Source: Phalacrocorax aristotelis
Taxonomy: Eukaryota; Chordata; Aves; Suliformes; Phalacrocoracidae
Length of the DNA: 64,000 nucleotides
Direction of reading: 5' to 3'
Assembly: GCF_949628215.1 (NCBI RefSeq)
Contig: NC_134276.1
Span: forward strand, 104,508,756 to 104,572,755
Shown here piece after piece: positions 20,861 to 34,100 of this stretch; position 1 is the stretch's first letter, and each line of letters begins with the position of its first letter. The position numbers were made by a program, and so were the translations under genes. The notes under the pieces were generated by a model. That model ran no database searches. It saw nothing but the letters and a program-made list of their open reading frames with translations, and was not told where the DNA came from.

Positions 20861-23800
20861 CCTCTTTCACATTCATATCCTGAAATCCCTTCCATAGTTT
20901 GATTTATTTCAATTAGTCTCTTAATTATTACAGCTTGTTATTTTAGAATAGTAAGTTTTAGTTACAGACCTGTTTTTGTTTATCCTTTGTTTAATTATAT
21001 TAAATTATTCCATGGTCAGTCATGTAAGGTTATTTTCCTTGACATCCTTGAAATAACATACTCATTACTTAGCTAAGTCAAAAGTAGTATCATCTTTTTA
21101 CTGCTTCCCTGACTATTAAGTGAAGAACTATGCTACCGTTGATGTGAAGAATGCTTGGAGGTTTCTCATTTCTAGTCTTTGGATAATTAACTACTTTTTC
21201 CAAGTGCCACATTTCCCACTTACATTTCCCTTTCTAATCATATTACTGAGTTCCCTAACCGTACCAAAAGCCAAACTTTGGAGTTTATACTCCAAAAAAA
21301 CTTTTCGACTCCCTGTTCTCCATAGATACTCTCGGATGAGTTAGTGCTGGCTTTTATGCACAGTTCTTTCTTTTGTATTTCTAAGGTGAGTAGACTGAAT
21401 CTTTTTTCACTTCCTTGCTTCCCTACTGACTGATGAAAATTCTTGCCCTTACATCATGACATGGCTTCAATACACCATGGCATGGTAATACTTAATCACA
21501 GCTGTGGAATTTTTAGACCTGCTAAGGAAAGGTCCAGGGATGACATACTAGAGAGTAAGAGTGATGGATACTTGTTTATAGCCCTTCCTGAAAAGATCCC
21601 AGAGTGCATGTTAAACTTTACGAACCAATTACAAACTATTCTATTGAAGGAATTACATCACTCATCACTGAACTGCAGCTACCTTAGGGAGAAGGCAAGG
21701 AACTTCTTAATAGTGTACAGAAGTATTTCAACACTTCAGGAGAGAAAATGAATAATACCATAATCAACTGAGCGGAAAGAGAATGTTTAGGTAAGTAGTC
21801 ACATATAGTTGTTTTAACTGGATGTAGGCCAGAAACCTAGGAGAAACCTACTGCTAAAGCAAAAAAATGGAACTGGGATTTTTAAGTCACAAATGATCAA
21901 GTCCTTTGGTTCACATTTACATCTTAAAACATAACACCTCAAGCAGCAGCGTCGTAGCAGAGCTTTCTTTTATAACTGGGTTACCAACATTGCCTCCTTC
22001 AGTGGGTGGGAATGATGTCTGATTTCCCCAAGAACCTGCAACGATGTGCCTGCAGGCAGATTGGCTCCTTCAGATATTTTCAGGGCACTTCTGCTTTTTC
22101 TTGCCATTTTAAACTGTTAGTTTTTAGAGGTAAATAAGGCTACAAGATGTTTTATTGCATTGGTTTCTGACAAAAAAACTGGCAAGATAAGAGATACCTT
22201 TACTTCATGCCTGCTGCTATCCTGAAGAGAAGTCTGTATCATGACTGCTACTTTGGAGTCTGCTTTCTTGTTTTGTCTCCAAAGGCTTTGAATGGAAAAT
22301 TCAGAGAGAAAGAGAAAAAACGGGAAAATTATGTGCAGTCACAAGGCAATATTCCTTCTTGACAGTTATAAAAGATCAGGAGTCCTTTTTAAAAAGGTCA
22401 AAAATAATGTGGATTATTCTAATCACTGTGTTAGTCTGTCAGCAGCACTCGTTGTAGTATAAAATGTAGTTGTAGTTGAACATTTTAGTTAGAACCATTA
22501 CCTACAGGAAGATGTAAGGGGTTGTTTTAGAATCTCTTACAAATAGCAAAATTGTAGTGCAGTCAGGCTTGATAGGATCATGTCAAGGAGTTTACCAAAG
22601 AAATAGCTGTTTTCAATGTAGGCATACATAATACAGAGACTTTTATTGGTTTTTAATTACATTATTCATGAAGTGTATATATCTGCAGGTAGCAGTGTGG
22701 CACAGGAGAAAAACATACTGGCTAGAAGGACATTTCTCCCACGGCTGTATACAATAGAAGAAAAATCTTCTAGGATAGATGTTCAGCAAACACATTCTAA
22801 AACAGATGAAAAATCTCCTGTTTCAGAACTCTAGCTGGACTGGCATTTTCATTACATGGATAATGGATAATTTCTATATTTGTCAGTCCTCTGGAACTGG
22901 AGTGAAACAGAACTTACTGAACAGCTAAGCAGAAGTGACTGAATAAATGCAGAAGTTATCCTGAGACGGACAGTTTTTCCTGCATCTCCTTAAGAAAGCT
23001 CTTTGGTTGCTAAATCTTTCTCTCCTCATTTCATAAAACATTAAAGTCTCTGGGCTAGCCGGAGATAACACCTTCCTTTTTGGTTTAGAGAAGGTTTAAG
23101 AGGGAAATCAAAGAATACATGCTCAATTTCCAGGATAAAGCCAGGTTGACAAATTACTCAAATTGTCTGAAATAGTTCTGACATTGTACAGGACTGTGTA
23201 GAGAAGCAGCAACACTACAGTCAGTCATTTAAATTAGTCAGTATTAGAGAAAACTATAATAAACACCAATCTTGTCTTATCATAAGCGTCTGAGTAGGTA
23301 TAAATACAGCAGGTTAAATCTCTACCTATCTCTACCTATTTTAAATTATTATAACTATATTGACTTCAGCAGAGTCATAGCTACTCTAGTGTTTCATAAA
23401 CAGAGGATAGAAAAACTGGACAGAACAGTTATAATTGTCCATATACGTTTCAGAGTAAATTTGTTGTCACTCTTCAGAAAATTGATCACTGTCATGGAAG
23501 ATCAGTGAAGAACTTTAACAAATGCAACAGATAACGTAGAAATGGCTTAGGTTAGACTATGAGAGAAGATAAAATCAGAAATATTATAATAATGTTATAT
23601 GTATTGGGGTTGATGTATATAAGCATATATATATATTTATAATGGCATATAAAAATGGTATTGTATATACACAGTATTCTACCTGATGATACGTACTTTT
23701 TAATATACATATATAATCATATTTATTGTATATTGGTTCTGTAAGTAGGTTCATAAATGGGTGATGAAAAGGTTTTGAAGCCAGGGAAAGACTCTGACTT

Positions 23801-24379
23801 TCTGGAGAAGAGTAAGAATAAAATGTGATTGAAGCTTTTACAGCAGTGAATGCTGAAAAGTACATTATAGGAATTGAAGAAATTGAAACTTTGAGTTCTC
23901 AGGAACCCATAAAACTTAAAGGCCAGAAATATATATTTTTCACGCCATATAATTAAGTAATAGAACTAATTTTCAAACTATGTAAATGAAGCCAACGGTT
24001 TGAAGCCATTTATTTAAGGAACAGGCAGTAAATGACACAAACCCTTTTGCTTCAAATAAAAAGCAGCTGTCCGCAAAAGAGCATTTAGAGTAAGATTTAT
24101 TAAACAGTCAGGTTATTCAAACACTATACACTTAGTTTTGATTCTGATGGGGTCACTCTACAGTAAGAGTGACAACTGAGAGTTGTTGGCAGAAAAAATG
24201 TCATTTTTCTGTTGACTCGTTGAAGCAGGTTGTACCAGGAGAAACTCACTAAGCAAAGTGATTCTGCTTGAACTGAGTGGTCTTTAAGGACTGTTCCCTA
24301 AGAACGACCAAACATTGTGTGAAAGTTTGAGCTGATTTTTAAAATAATCTTACTATTTCTATTAAAAAGCCTCTAATTA
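20861..24379. other. Non-coding AT-rich interval
   Basis: No exon or RNA gene was recognised. An AT-rich simple-sequence area with short (TA)n runs lies at about 23580-23720. The left few hundred bases may be further LINE remnant. Confidence 0.5.
23580..23720. repeat. AT-rich low-complexity region
   Basis: Contains short TA runs (for example around 23625-23637) and repeated ATAT and TATA words. No coding potential. Confidence 0.6.
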
Positions 24380-24700
24380 TAGGATCAAAGAGTCACTCAG
24401 GCGGGAAGGGGCTTCAAGAGGTCTTTGGTCCAACCCAAGCAGGGCCACCTCTGGGATCAGACCAGGCTGCTCAGGGCTTTCTCCAGGCCGGTCTTTAGAC
24501 CCTCTGAAGATGGAGCCTGCTGAACCTCACGGGTTCCACTGCTTGACTGTCCTCAGGGTGAGAATCTTTATATCTAGCCTGAACCTCTCTTGTTTCAGCT
24601 TGTGTCCACTGCTTCTTGTCCTTCTACCAGAGAACTGGTCCTCCCAGTTGTTACCTGAAAACTTGATTGGGAGTCCTTTATTACACAGCACACTTGTAAA
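24380..24700 (-). mobile_element. CR1 LINE 3' fragment, - orientation
   Basis: Read on the + strand, the text is the reverse complement of a CR1 3' end: GGTCCAACCCAAGCAGGGCC, the GGCTGCTCAGGG-like block, and CTAGCCTGAACCTCTCTTGT. The 3' terminus is at the left side, and the terminal octamer repeat is worn. Confidence 0.85.
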
Positions 24701-27412
24701 AATGTGAGGGGAGACACCCACCCACCCTGCAGAAGATTTTGCGTGCCATGTCCTGGCTGACACTGCCAGACACTGATTACACTGAGACTGATACTCAGTC
24801 AGGCAGGCTGTGGTTCTTGCATTTGTAAATGTTATGTCTCACTTTCTCTATTTGTTTGGATATATTATGAACATTTTGCCAGCATGTTCTTGTCTATATT
24901 ATTTCCTGGACAATTTTAATGTGTTCATATAGTCAGTAAAGGAAAGCGTGACTATAAAGAAACTAAACAAAATCTGCATGTCATTATGTTTTGGGTGGCA
25001 GTTTTCCCTGTGTGTATTTTAGTGTAAAAATCTAATAAAGAGATATTAAAACAGATTTTCATTTCCAAACAACCTTGAAATGTCTTTCATAATGACATTT
25101 TATACTCCATTACAGTTATGCTTCAAAAGCGGGGGGGTTAGGCGGCTGTCTACCAAAACACTGGATGTTGATGTAACAAGCTTAGTAGGTACTGGATAGA
25201 ATAGGTCATCGGGCACCTCAGAGGAAAGGTTTTCTTGAGGGTTATATAAACAAAGCATCTTGACAGATACAGGAAAAAGATACTATATGTTGTCTATAGC
25301 TGTATATATTGTAGATGGTTGATGAGTACACACTGAGTTCACGCCATAGGTATGCATATAAGGCTATTTTAGTAGAATCATTTCTGAAATCATATGTTGT
25401 TCAGTCAAAAAAAGAATACCAAAATTTGGCCTATAATGAAGGACGTTGTCACAGTACAAGACAGTGAAGATAAGACTGCCACCAAGGTAGCCTGACTTAA
25501 TGCTAAGGACTGTTGATGGGAGTCCACATTTGCTATGGCTTTCCACAGCAAGAAACATTTGCTAGTACTTAATGAATAATGAAGCAATCCCGTATTTCAT
25601 GGGTTATGCAGGTTTTCAAATAACTTCACATCAGGACTTTTCTTTAAATAAGTTTCCTAGTTTTTTTAAGGAAAAGTAGAAGGAGAAGATGCAAAAAAAA
25701 GCATGACTGAAAGAAGAAACTAAATATATTGCAGAAGGAGCCTGAAGATTAGCTTCTTTCCAGCTGAGTTAGCCTGATCTACAGTCAGAATGTGAGATTT
25801 GGGGAACTTTTTTTTTTTGGCTTGTAAGGCTACAAAATGTAACATTTTCATTGGACTGCACTCAAATTGAGGCTTTGTTCAGCAACAGCAACCTCCATAA
25901 GCTGCCCGTTTTTCACATGCACACCTGTTAATATATTTTAAAGGAAATACTAAAAATATGTTACAGATAGAGACATAACATATGTCAGTAAGAATAAATG
26001 AGGTGATTTAGAACTGTATTAAAATCTTCAAGGTGCCTGGTTGGTGAGCCATGCTCTAAAGCGTTGCAGATTGACCTCAGCTGGAAATAGGATATAGCCG
26101 AGCAAGCAAAATTGCTGCAATGGATCCTTGTCACTCCTGCTCTCTCACTTTCGTCTCTTAGTGTAGAGCTAAAGTTTGTAAGAAACGTTGGAAAATATTT
26201 TGTGATCGCTGGTGAGTTAGGACGAACGTAGTGACAGCTCTATAGATCTGCATCCATTGGACCATTGCATGCAAACCTGGAGGACTCAACTCAAAGATCC
26301 ATTTGGTCCTTTCAGCAGCAAATCCCCAGCTGGGAGCCAGGAGGGAAATAAGAGTGGAGATTTAAAGCTGGACAGGCTGAGAGGTTGAGGAGGAGCTCAA
26401 AGGGACAAATTTCCTAGCAAGAAGAAACATTGTAAAACAAAAGGCAGGCTCCATCCTGAGACAAGGGAAAATGTTATTTGCTTTAGAAAGATCTAAATAT
26501 TTCTTGTATTTTATAGGATAAATTGCTATTTGGTTTTCTTTTGCTGAGTCTGTACGTGTTTTCTTCCACTGTCACCTATATCAATGGTAAACTGAAATGT
26601 GCCAGAAGAGTTGGGGGATGTTTGATCTCCTGGGGTACCCTTGGTGCCCAGACACAAGGACTAGCAGCTCCTGTTTTTTTTGAGACTTATTTCGGGAAAG
26701 TATGGGGGGGAGTCTGCCCTCGCGAAGCATGCTGTTGGGCTGACGGCTGGATCCTTCCTGATCAGGGAGAATCTAAAGTCTTTTAAGCCCAGCATATGCG
26801 TACGGACATAGGAATAGGATGAATAGCTACAGAAAGGATTAATTGGCAGTGTCAATTTAAATACTAGATGGCCATAAATGCAAATGAGAGTATTAGTTAG
26901 GTATCAAAATTGCCATTTTATTTTTCTTCTGAAGGGAGTACTGCTTTCTAAAGGGAGCGAATGCTCCCTGAATTGTAGACACTGTCTAGTTATCCGCAAT
27001 ACCCTCACTTTACAAACAACAATCTTTTGAAACATCACTTTCAAAACTCTCATAACTTGGACAGATGTTCAGTCAAACCAATATTTTATGAGAGATGTCA
27101 GTAAGCTCTAGGAGATAAAATTTGGGATGGAAATCAAAACTTGTAAATAGATACATAAACAAGGCCAATATTTAATAGGTCCACAGCAATTGCACATGGG
27201 AGAAGAATGTTATAAATCCTTTCTGCCTGTCATAGTCCAGTCCAGATGTTAAAGAAAGCAAAACTAATCAAGCACTGAAGGGTGGGCTGGTGGTCTGATT
27301 AGCTAATGTAATTCTCCCAAATAAAATTAATTTTCTAAAATATGTTAGGTGTTACAGTGAAACCTATCAAATAAAAATTCATACGGCCACGTTTTTTTCA
27401 TTTCCAGCTTAA
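24701..27412. other. Non-coding interval
   Basis: No exon, RNA gene or repeat was recognised apart from a G7 run near 25132. The stretch just before 27413 (about 27295-27345) is rich in TAAT words. Confidence 0.5.
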
Positions 27413-27557
27413 AATAACAATACTGACCTTGGCACGAGGTAAATTCTTGAGATTAATGACCAGCTTGGGTTAATGATCCTTGGCTGTGCTGCTGACCTTC
27501 ATCTCCTCCCAGCCGGTCATTAATCTCCAGGAAATTTACTGCACCTTGATTGTTATT
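27413..27557. repeat. Imperfect palindrome, possibly an ancient hairpin element
   Basis: Two arms of about 50 bases are inverted copies around a loop of about 40. GAGATTAATGACC at 27449-27461 is exactly inverted at 27515-27527. AATAACAAT at 27413-27421 is exactly inverted at 27549-27557. GTAAATT and GGCT blocks lie between and beside them, with small indels. Long inverted arms like this fit an old palindromic element (for example the Eulor or MER-hairpin class known from vertebrate conserved sequence). The class is inferred. Confidence 0.7.
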
Positions 27558-28039
27558 ACTTACACAGCCCATGTACAAACCTCAGGAGCTGTGGCAAATA
27601 TGTAAGTGGTACTTTGCATTGGGAACTCTTACAGCAGAAAACAAAGGAAAATCAGCTTGGAAACTTTAAAAAATCAGAAAGGCAAATGATATGACTTTGA
27701 TCAAAGTATTAGTAACCACCTTTGTTGTGCGCCGTTTTCTCTGTATGAGTCTTGGAGCAATTATTGAAGAATATTACAGAATACGAAAAATGTAGCGTTT
27801 GGCATTGACTGTCTGTTTCAGGCATTTCTAAAACAGCTATCAACTTTGAATTTAAATGCCAAATACAACATTTTGCTTGATGTAATTCTTCAAAGTACCG
27901 TCCATTCTCCTTTCACTGGAAATGGTGCAAATCAGAACAATGCTTTTACGAAGTTATAAAAACAGTGGGAAGGTTTTTGCTCATGAATTACTTTTCGCTA
28001 CCCACCTGTCAGATAGCTAGCTCTTGCACCTAGCTACAG

Positions 28040-28150
28040 CTTAGAAATTGAGATAATGAGGCAGAGAGAAGATGTGATTTGACTAAGACATTACTAATAG
28101 CCATGTATGGAGTTATAATTGGAAGATGAGATTTTTTCTGGTTAATGCCG
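28040..28150 (-). mobile_element. MIR-like SINE fossil
   Basis: The run TGAGGCAGAGAGAAGATGTG, with TTTGACTAAGACATTACTAATAG after it, resembles the MIR core read in reverse. It is highly diverged, so the call rests on the order of words only. Confidence 0.45.
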
Positions 28151-31100
28151 ATGTTAGTGTTCAGTTCTGAAGACCATTTTTCCATCTCTGTCTGTGCTAA
28201 GGATGTGATGATGTTTGTACACCTGATGACAGTATAGAGGCCTGAGTTGCCTTTCCCAGCACTAAGAACTTCATGAGAGTTCCAGATATAGAAACAAATA
28301 GGAAGAAAAATAAGTTATATGATACTGCTTTCTGCAGCTGTTTGAACAGGCAGTTCTGGAAAAATAAAGAAACAACACAAAAACCATGGCTGAAGTCAGA
28401 CATAAATACTTCACGGTGTCAAAGGTCTTACTGTTAAATTTGGATCTAACTAAACTTTCTTTTCCCTCCAAAAATGAACAAACAAGAAAGCAGGAGTTTG
28501 AGTAGAAAGGCATCCAAGAATACTTTAGCCATGGAAGTTAATGTCTGTAGAATTTATTTAAGCAAAGACACTTTTCTTTGCAAATAAAGGGCTTTAATGG
28601 CCAAAGACGCTAATTATTATAGTACAGGCCACCGTCCTGTAGAACAGGAGCTATATAACCTCAAATAGGGTATATGGAACATCCTTTATAAAAATGCCTG
28701 TTTGATTTGCAGACTGCTTCCTGCCTTGCATGCGGTGCTTGGCAAGAACATGGCGTGCAGCAGTGTGCCCTACGGAGGGGCATGGGAATGAAGTGGGTCA
28801 TTTCTCGGGTGAAACTCAGCGCTGGCAGCATACAAACTGCACGAATTTACTCTCGTCTTTGAAGAAGTCCAGCTTGGTCTCTTGGGCACACATAGCAGGG
28901 ACATGGCACTGCTCCCGCGGGGCCACCCATAGGGCAGCAGGAAGGATGGCCACCCCACCAACCGGCTGGGCAGCCCTGGCCCTCGCCCAGGCCCGCAGGT
29001 GCCCACCATGCCAGGGGTACACCGGAGTAGAGAGAAAAGGTCTCAAGCCCTAGCCTGTGTTCATCCTCCTGAAACCACTCACAAAGAGATAGCTGTCTGT
29101 GACCCATCTTATTCAAAGATAAATTTTAAATTTATCCTGCTGCTAATGCTGCCATAAGGAGTCATACCTGGGCAAGGGCGCTCATTCTCCATCCATCCAT
29201 GAGCATCTCCAGCCCTCCATAGCAGGGGGAGTAGGAAAAGATGATTTCCCCTCTCAGCAACAGGCTGAATAATGTCAGCCCGGCTCTGTGTCGTGCTGGT
29301 AGCAGTCAGAGGCCAGGCTTGGCATGGTTTGCTTCTACTGTGGAGCCCCGGCTCCACCTGAGATGGTGGCAGACTCCCTGCAGGACTTCTGAAGCTGGCT
29401 GCTCTTCACTCAGAAATGATGGGACACTTACTAGAATAGGAAAAAAAAACCCAAACCCAACCCCCCCATTGTGTTCTTAACCCATAGTCATTACTGGCAA
29501 GTTTGTAAATGGTTTTGCTAAGGAGACAAGATCTTATTTAATTTAAAATTAGGCAGCATCCTCCATCCTCTTCCATTCTTTGTGACTTTCTCATTTCAGT
29601 TTTCTATAAACCTAGGCCCTGCATTGCCTACCAGCACTGTTCTGGCTAAGGAAAATTGTATGAGGAGCTGTGGAACTGCTGTATTTTAACCACCTAGGAA
29701 GAGAACCATTTAAAAATGTAAGGCATTTTTTTCCCCATAAACAATTGATCACAATGTCTTCCCAGTGTTCCCAGGTCTGCCAGTCTGAGACGCACAAAAC
29801 CCCAGGAACAGAAATAAAACAGCTACTGAATGTTTTATTTCCAGTGTAATTTCTGGCTCTGTGTGGATGCGGACAGAGCAAGTGAAGGAGTGGTTTTCCC
29901 AAGAGGAGAAAAGCATCGAAATACAGTTACTTTATAAGGACTGCTATTATGGCAAAAGCACTTTTGAATGAGAAGGAGAAGAGTCATCTTTCTTCACACA
30001 CTATATATAACTTTATAAACCCTCCCTTTGAACTATTTGTGTGCAACATAAGCTGCATCCAGAAATCCATGAAAGTCTTTAAAAAGTTTACCTCTTAGTA
30101 AAAGTTTCCCTACCACATTTTCATAAAACAAAAGCACAAACAATTTTACTTTTCTCTAGTCTGAGATAAAACGAGAAGAAGTTCAGAAGTTAGTCAGAAG
30201 TCTGGCTTTAGCGCAAACGTAGTATCTTGTAATGGAGGGGAAGAAGGAAGAGAACAGGTCAGAAACTGACAGCGAGTTTGTCTTTTGAAGCCCTGTGGTG
30301 TGATGAGGTAAAGATGGAAATCTTCAGTCAGCAGCAAGATGTTCGGAAAAACAGCTGAATTCAGCTGAGGACTTGTTTTCTGGGGACGTCGGTGGATGCT
30401 GGAGGTGGCAGCTGGTTGCCATAACAAGGGACAAGAGGCTGAAGATTTCCAGGGGTGAGCCAACCTGGCTGCTGGGAAAGGTAGAAGAGTGAGTGGATGA
30501 ATAATGAAGGAAGGAATGGACACTCTCCATCTCAAATAGCCTGCAACACCGTTTTAATATACCAAGCAGCTTGATGTACATCTTGGATTACCAGCTAAGA
30601 TGCAGATTTACTTATTTTCAGGGAGACTGAAAGAATATTAATAAAAAAATGTGCAAGTAACAGAACTTCATTGTTTTGGCCAATCCATAACATGAACTGA
30701 AATGTTTTTTCCTCCGTATCTCTTTTGACCTGATAACATGAAGTTTATCTAAAAATTCTTTTTCAAATATTTTTTCTAATGCCACACTGACATTGGAATA
30801 GGAGTGGTATTTGTAGAAATGTCAGCAGCACAGGTAATAAACATTAGTGATGTACCTAAAAGTAAAAAAACATGCATGGCTCATCACCCTTTCAGCCCTT
30901 TTCCAGCTCTGTCTCAATACTCCATACCTGAAGCAAACATCCTCAAATATTTGGTTGTTGATTGACAGCAGCTAACTTGAAAAGACTTCTAGAAATGGAG
31001 AGCTATTTAGACGAACAGGCAATGAAATGTACAGTTTTGGTATCTCGACAGAGGTTTCTTATTTCATCCTGGCAGAAAATGAATATATTAATGAAGAGCT

Positions 31101-34100
31101 GAGCTTACTGAATATTCATGACATGCGTACATTTAGCAGAGACAGAAGTAGCTTAGTGCCAACTGAGATTTTCCAAAGTCCCTGCAAATCCTTGCTCAAA
31201 GGATTATTATGTATAATTATGTATTAATGGCAGCAATTTGATTATTTTTGTTAAAAAACACATTGAAGGAAGAAGATGCAGAAGACGGAATAACTGTCCA
31301 TTTAATAGATTAACAAGGAGATTGAATTAAAATTGCCTAGGTGAATATAAATTTTATATTACTTAACTTTTGAATGCCTTCACTTTACAACCACAATTTT
31401 ATTTCAGTGTAGTTAAAATGCATAATGCGTGTTTAAAGGAAGAAGAAGAAGCACTAAATCAATATACTCTAAAATCACCAAAACCCTGCCATAGAAGTAG
31501 TGGATATCTCTGCAATAAAAGCAGTTTGTCTGGAGGTCTTCATGTTAATAGTTTTCTTCATTGTTAATGGTAATGTTTAACGGCTTCTGACAGCCTGCTC
31601 CAAACAGTACAGATAAATTTCATGTTATCATCTTGCTTAGCATGTTCTGCTGTGAGGAAGTCACAGAAAGAAAAAGCAAAGGTATGACAGGAAACAAGAT
31701 TCAACGGAATAAAAAAGAATCTCACCTGACATTTGTGCATAAAGGCTACATCTACGCTACCAATTTATTCTGGACCTGTAGAGGGGTTTGAAAACAAAAT
31801 GCTTGGCTCTGTTTTGCCATGCATTGATCCAACATATGGAGTAGTTTCAGTGTGTGTGAATGGGCATTGCTTTAGAGGAAATCAAACTGGAATCTCCCCA
31901 CCAGCTGCATGCCAGGCCTTGATGGGATGCTGTGAGTCAGAGTGTGGGCTGCTTCCCTCTGGGAGAGCCTCCAGGATCCCTGCTGCCTGCCGCTCACATC
32001 CACCGCTGTCCTGTGCCAGTGCTCCTGGTAGAAGTGCAGCTTTTTGTACATTTTGTACCCTTCACCCGCAAAGCTGATGGAGTGGGAGGGGGTGCTTAAG
32101 CACTATGGGGGAGTTGGGACCTTTGGCTCATAGCTCTGGAGAAGTGATCTATATGGCAAGTCTGGGCTCCAGTCCTCGCTGGAGATGTGGGCTGCGGGAG
32201 AGCCTTTCTGCATGGCCGCTGTGTACACCAAAGACAGCCCACCTGTCTGCAACCCAGCGTGGGTACCCAGCTCCCTCCTGGGGGACTAAGCCCTTAAAGC
32301 CCCCCTAGACATCTGTACATGGATGCTTCTTGGGGTCTCCTCCTCACCCCGAACACAGTGGCTGATGGCCAGAGGAACAGTGCCCAGCAGGAGCACAGAG
32401 CAGATCTCATCCCTGTCCCCAGTCACAAGAGGCAAGCTCAGGCTGAAGCGTTTCTGAGTTTTCAGTAGTTATTAGCCAAGGAGGAGCAGCCAGTCGTGGT
32501 AACTCTCCTCTGCATTCCCACCAGCGCAAGTTACATGGCTGCCAGCCTCCGGTGCCACGTGCAGCAGAGGTGCAGGCCTTCCCCTGCATGTCTTCTGCCA
32601 TGGAGAGATGGCATAGCACCCAGCTCACCCTTTGGCTTTGGGGGACTGGAGGTTTGCAGGACCTCAGCAGCCTGTGTGCAGGATTGCTTCCCTTCCTGCT
32701 TTCAGCAGGCGCCCCACAGACAGGATCCACCAAGGAGGATCTTCCCAGCAAGCGGAGTGGGTAGAGAAGAGCTGCTGCATTTGCTGATGGACCGTTGCTG
32801 CCTGTGGACCACTGAGTCTGGCCACGCTGCCTCCTCCACTGTGGTGGTGGGATGGGCGTACGGGTGCTACAGGTGGCTGCATGTCAGCACGTGGGGAGTC
32901 AGCCTGTGGTGGTCACTGCCACCCCCGTAGCACATAAGACCATTCCTCAGTCTGGATGGCAGTAGCATGGCACAGCTGCCTGGTAAGATGCCCCTGGCCT
33001 TGCTTGAAGACACTGTCAACTTCCTGGATCAAATCCCTGTCTCTGGCTGCAGGCAAGAGCAGATGCCTGGACAAGAGCGTAAGAACAGGGAAGATATGTA
33101 GGGATATTCCTAATACACTGCCTTGTCTTCCAGTACATACAAGGGATGGAAGGAAGTGTTTTATATTCTGACCAGCTACCCTTGCACAAAACTACCTGCC
33201 AAAGGCCTGAGCAGCATCCATCCAGAACAGGTAACCCAGCCTTCCCCTCCTGATGGTGGGAGAGCGGGTCCATCATCACTGTGGCATGGGGAAGGACAGC
33301 TTCGGGCTCAGTCTGGGTGACCACCTGCAAATTTGGGTGCACAGGAGCCATGGAGGGTAGGGGGAGTAGTGAGGGAGGGCTACACATACTACTGAGCCGA
33401 TTAAAAGCTATGTGAAGCACTTGACACACAGAACTCTTGGACAGGCCTGTAGAGTTAGGACCTGTACAGGGGTCTTCTCTGACATGTTTTCTGGTGAGGA
33501 AATAGAAAAGATGCTTAAATCTACCATTATGCCCACTCCCATCCACCTGAGGGGATTAAGCAGTCTATCCCTCTGTCCAAGGCAGGATCAACAGCACTAT
33601 GGTCATCCCTGACAGATACCTATGTGGTGTGTCCTTAAAGATATCCATGATGCAGGCTCCATAGTTTTCTAGGCGATCTACACTTCTACGTTTTCCTTCA
33701 AATTAGAAAGGACTTTTCAGAATTCCTGTCCTAAACGGCTTTCATTTCAGGTCAAGCCTGTGACTCCTTGTTGTTTCCACCAAAGACACAGAGAAAAAAA
33801 GATTACTCCTTGCAGTAACCTGCAGTGAAAGGCTGTTATCAAGTCTGTCACTTAGGGTACCTACCTTTGAGTTGTCTGCTCAGTGTGTATATATATGTGT
33901 GTATTATGTTTTTTGAAGCATAACCTCTGAAAAGGCATTTCACTCAAGGAGTACGTGTTGAAGTCTACAGCAAGGGCTGTACAAACGTTCCTTCCCAAAT
34001 AAAACTATTATTTAGTGCTTAATTATTTGCTACCAATTTGAATAGATGCTGCGGTTAAATATGGTCGCACCCGACTCACAATGTATGTGCCAGAACAAGA

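Noticed and set aside
33016-33546. 176-codon - strand frame
   Set aside because: It lies in a GC-richer block where stops are rare. Frames in other phases overlap it, and no domain was recognised.
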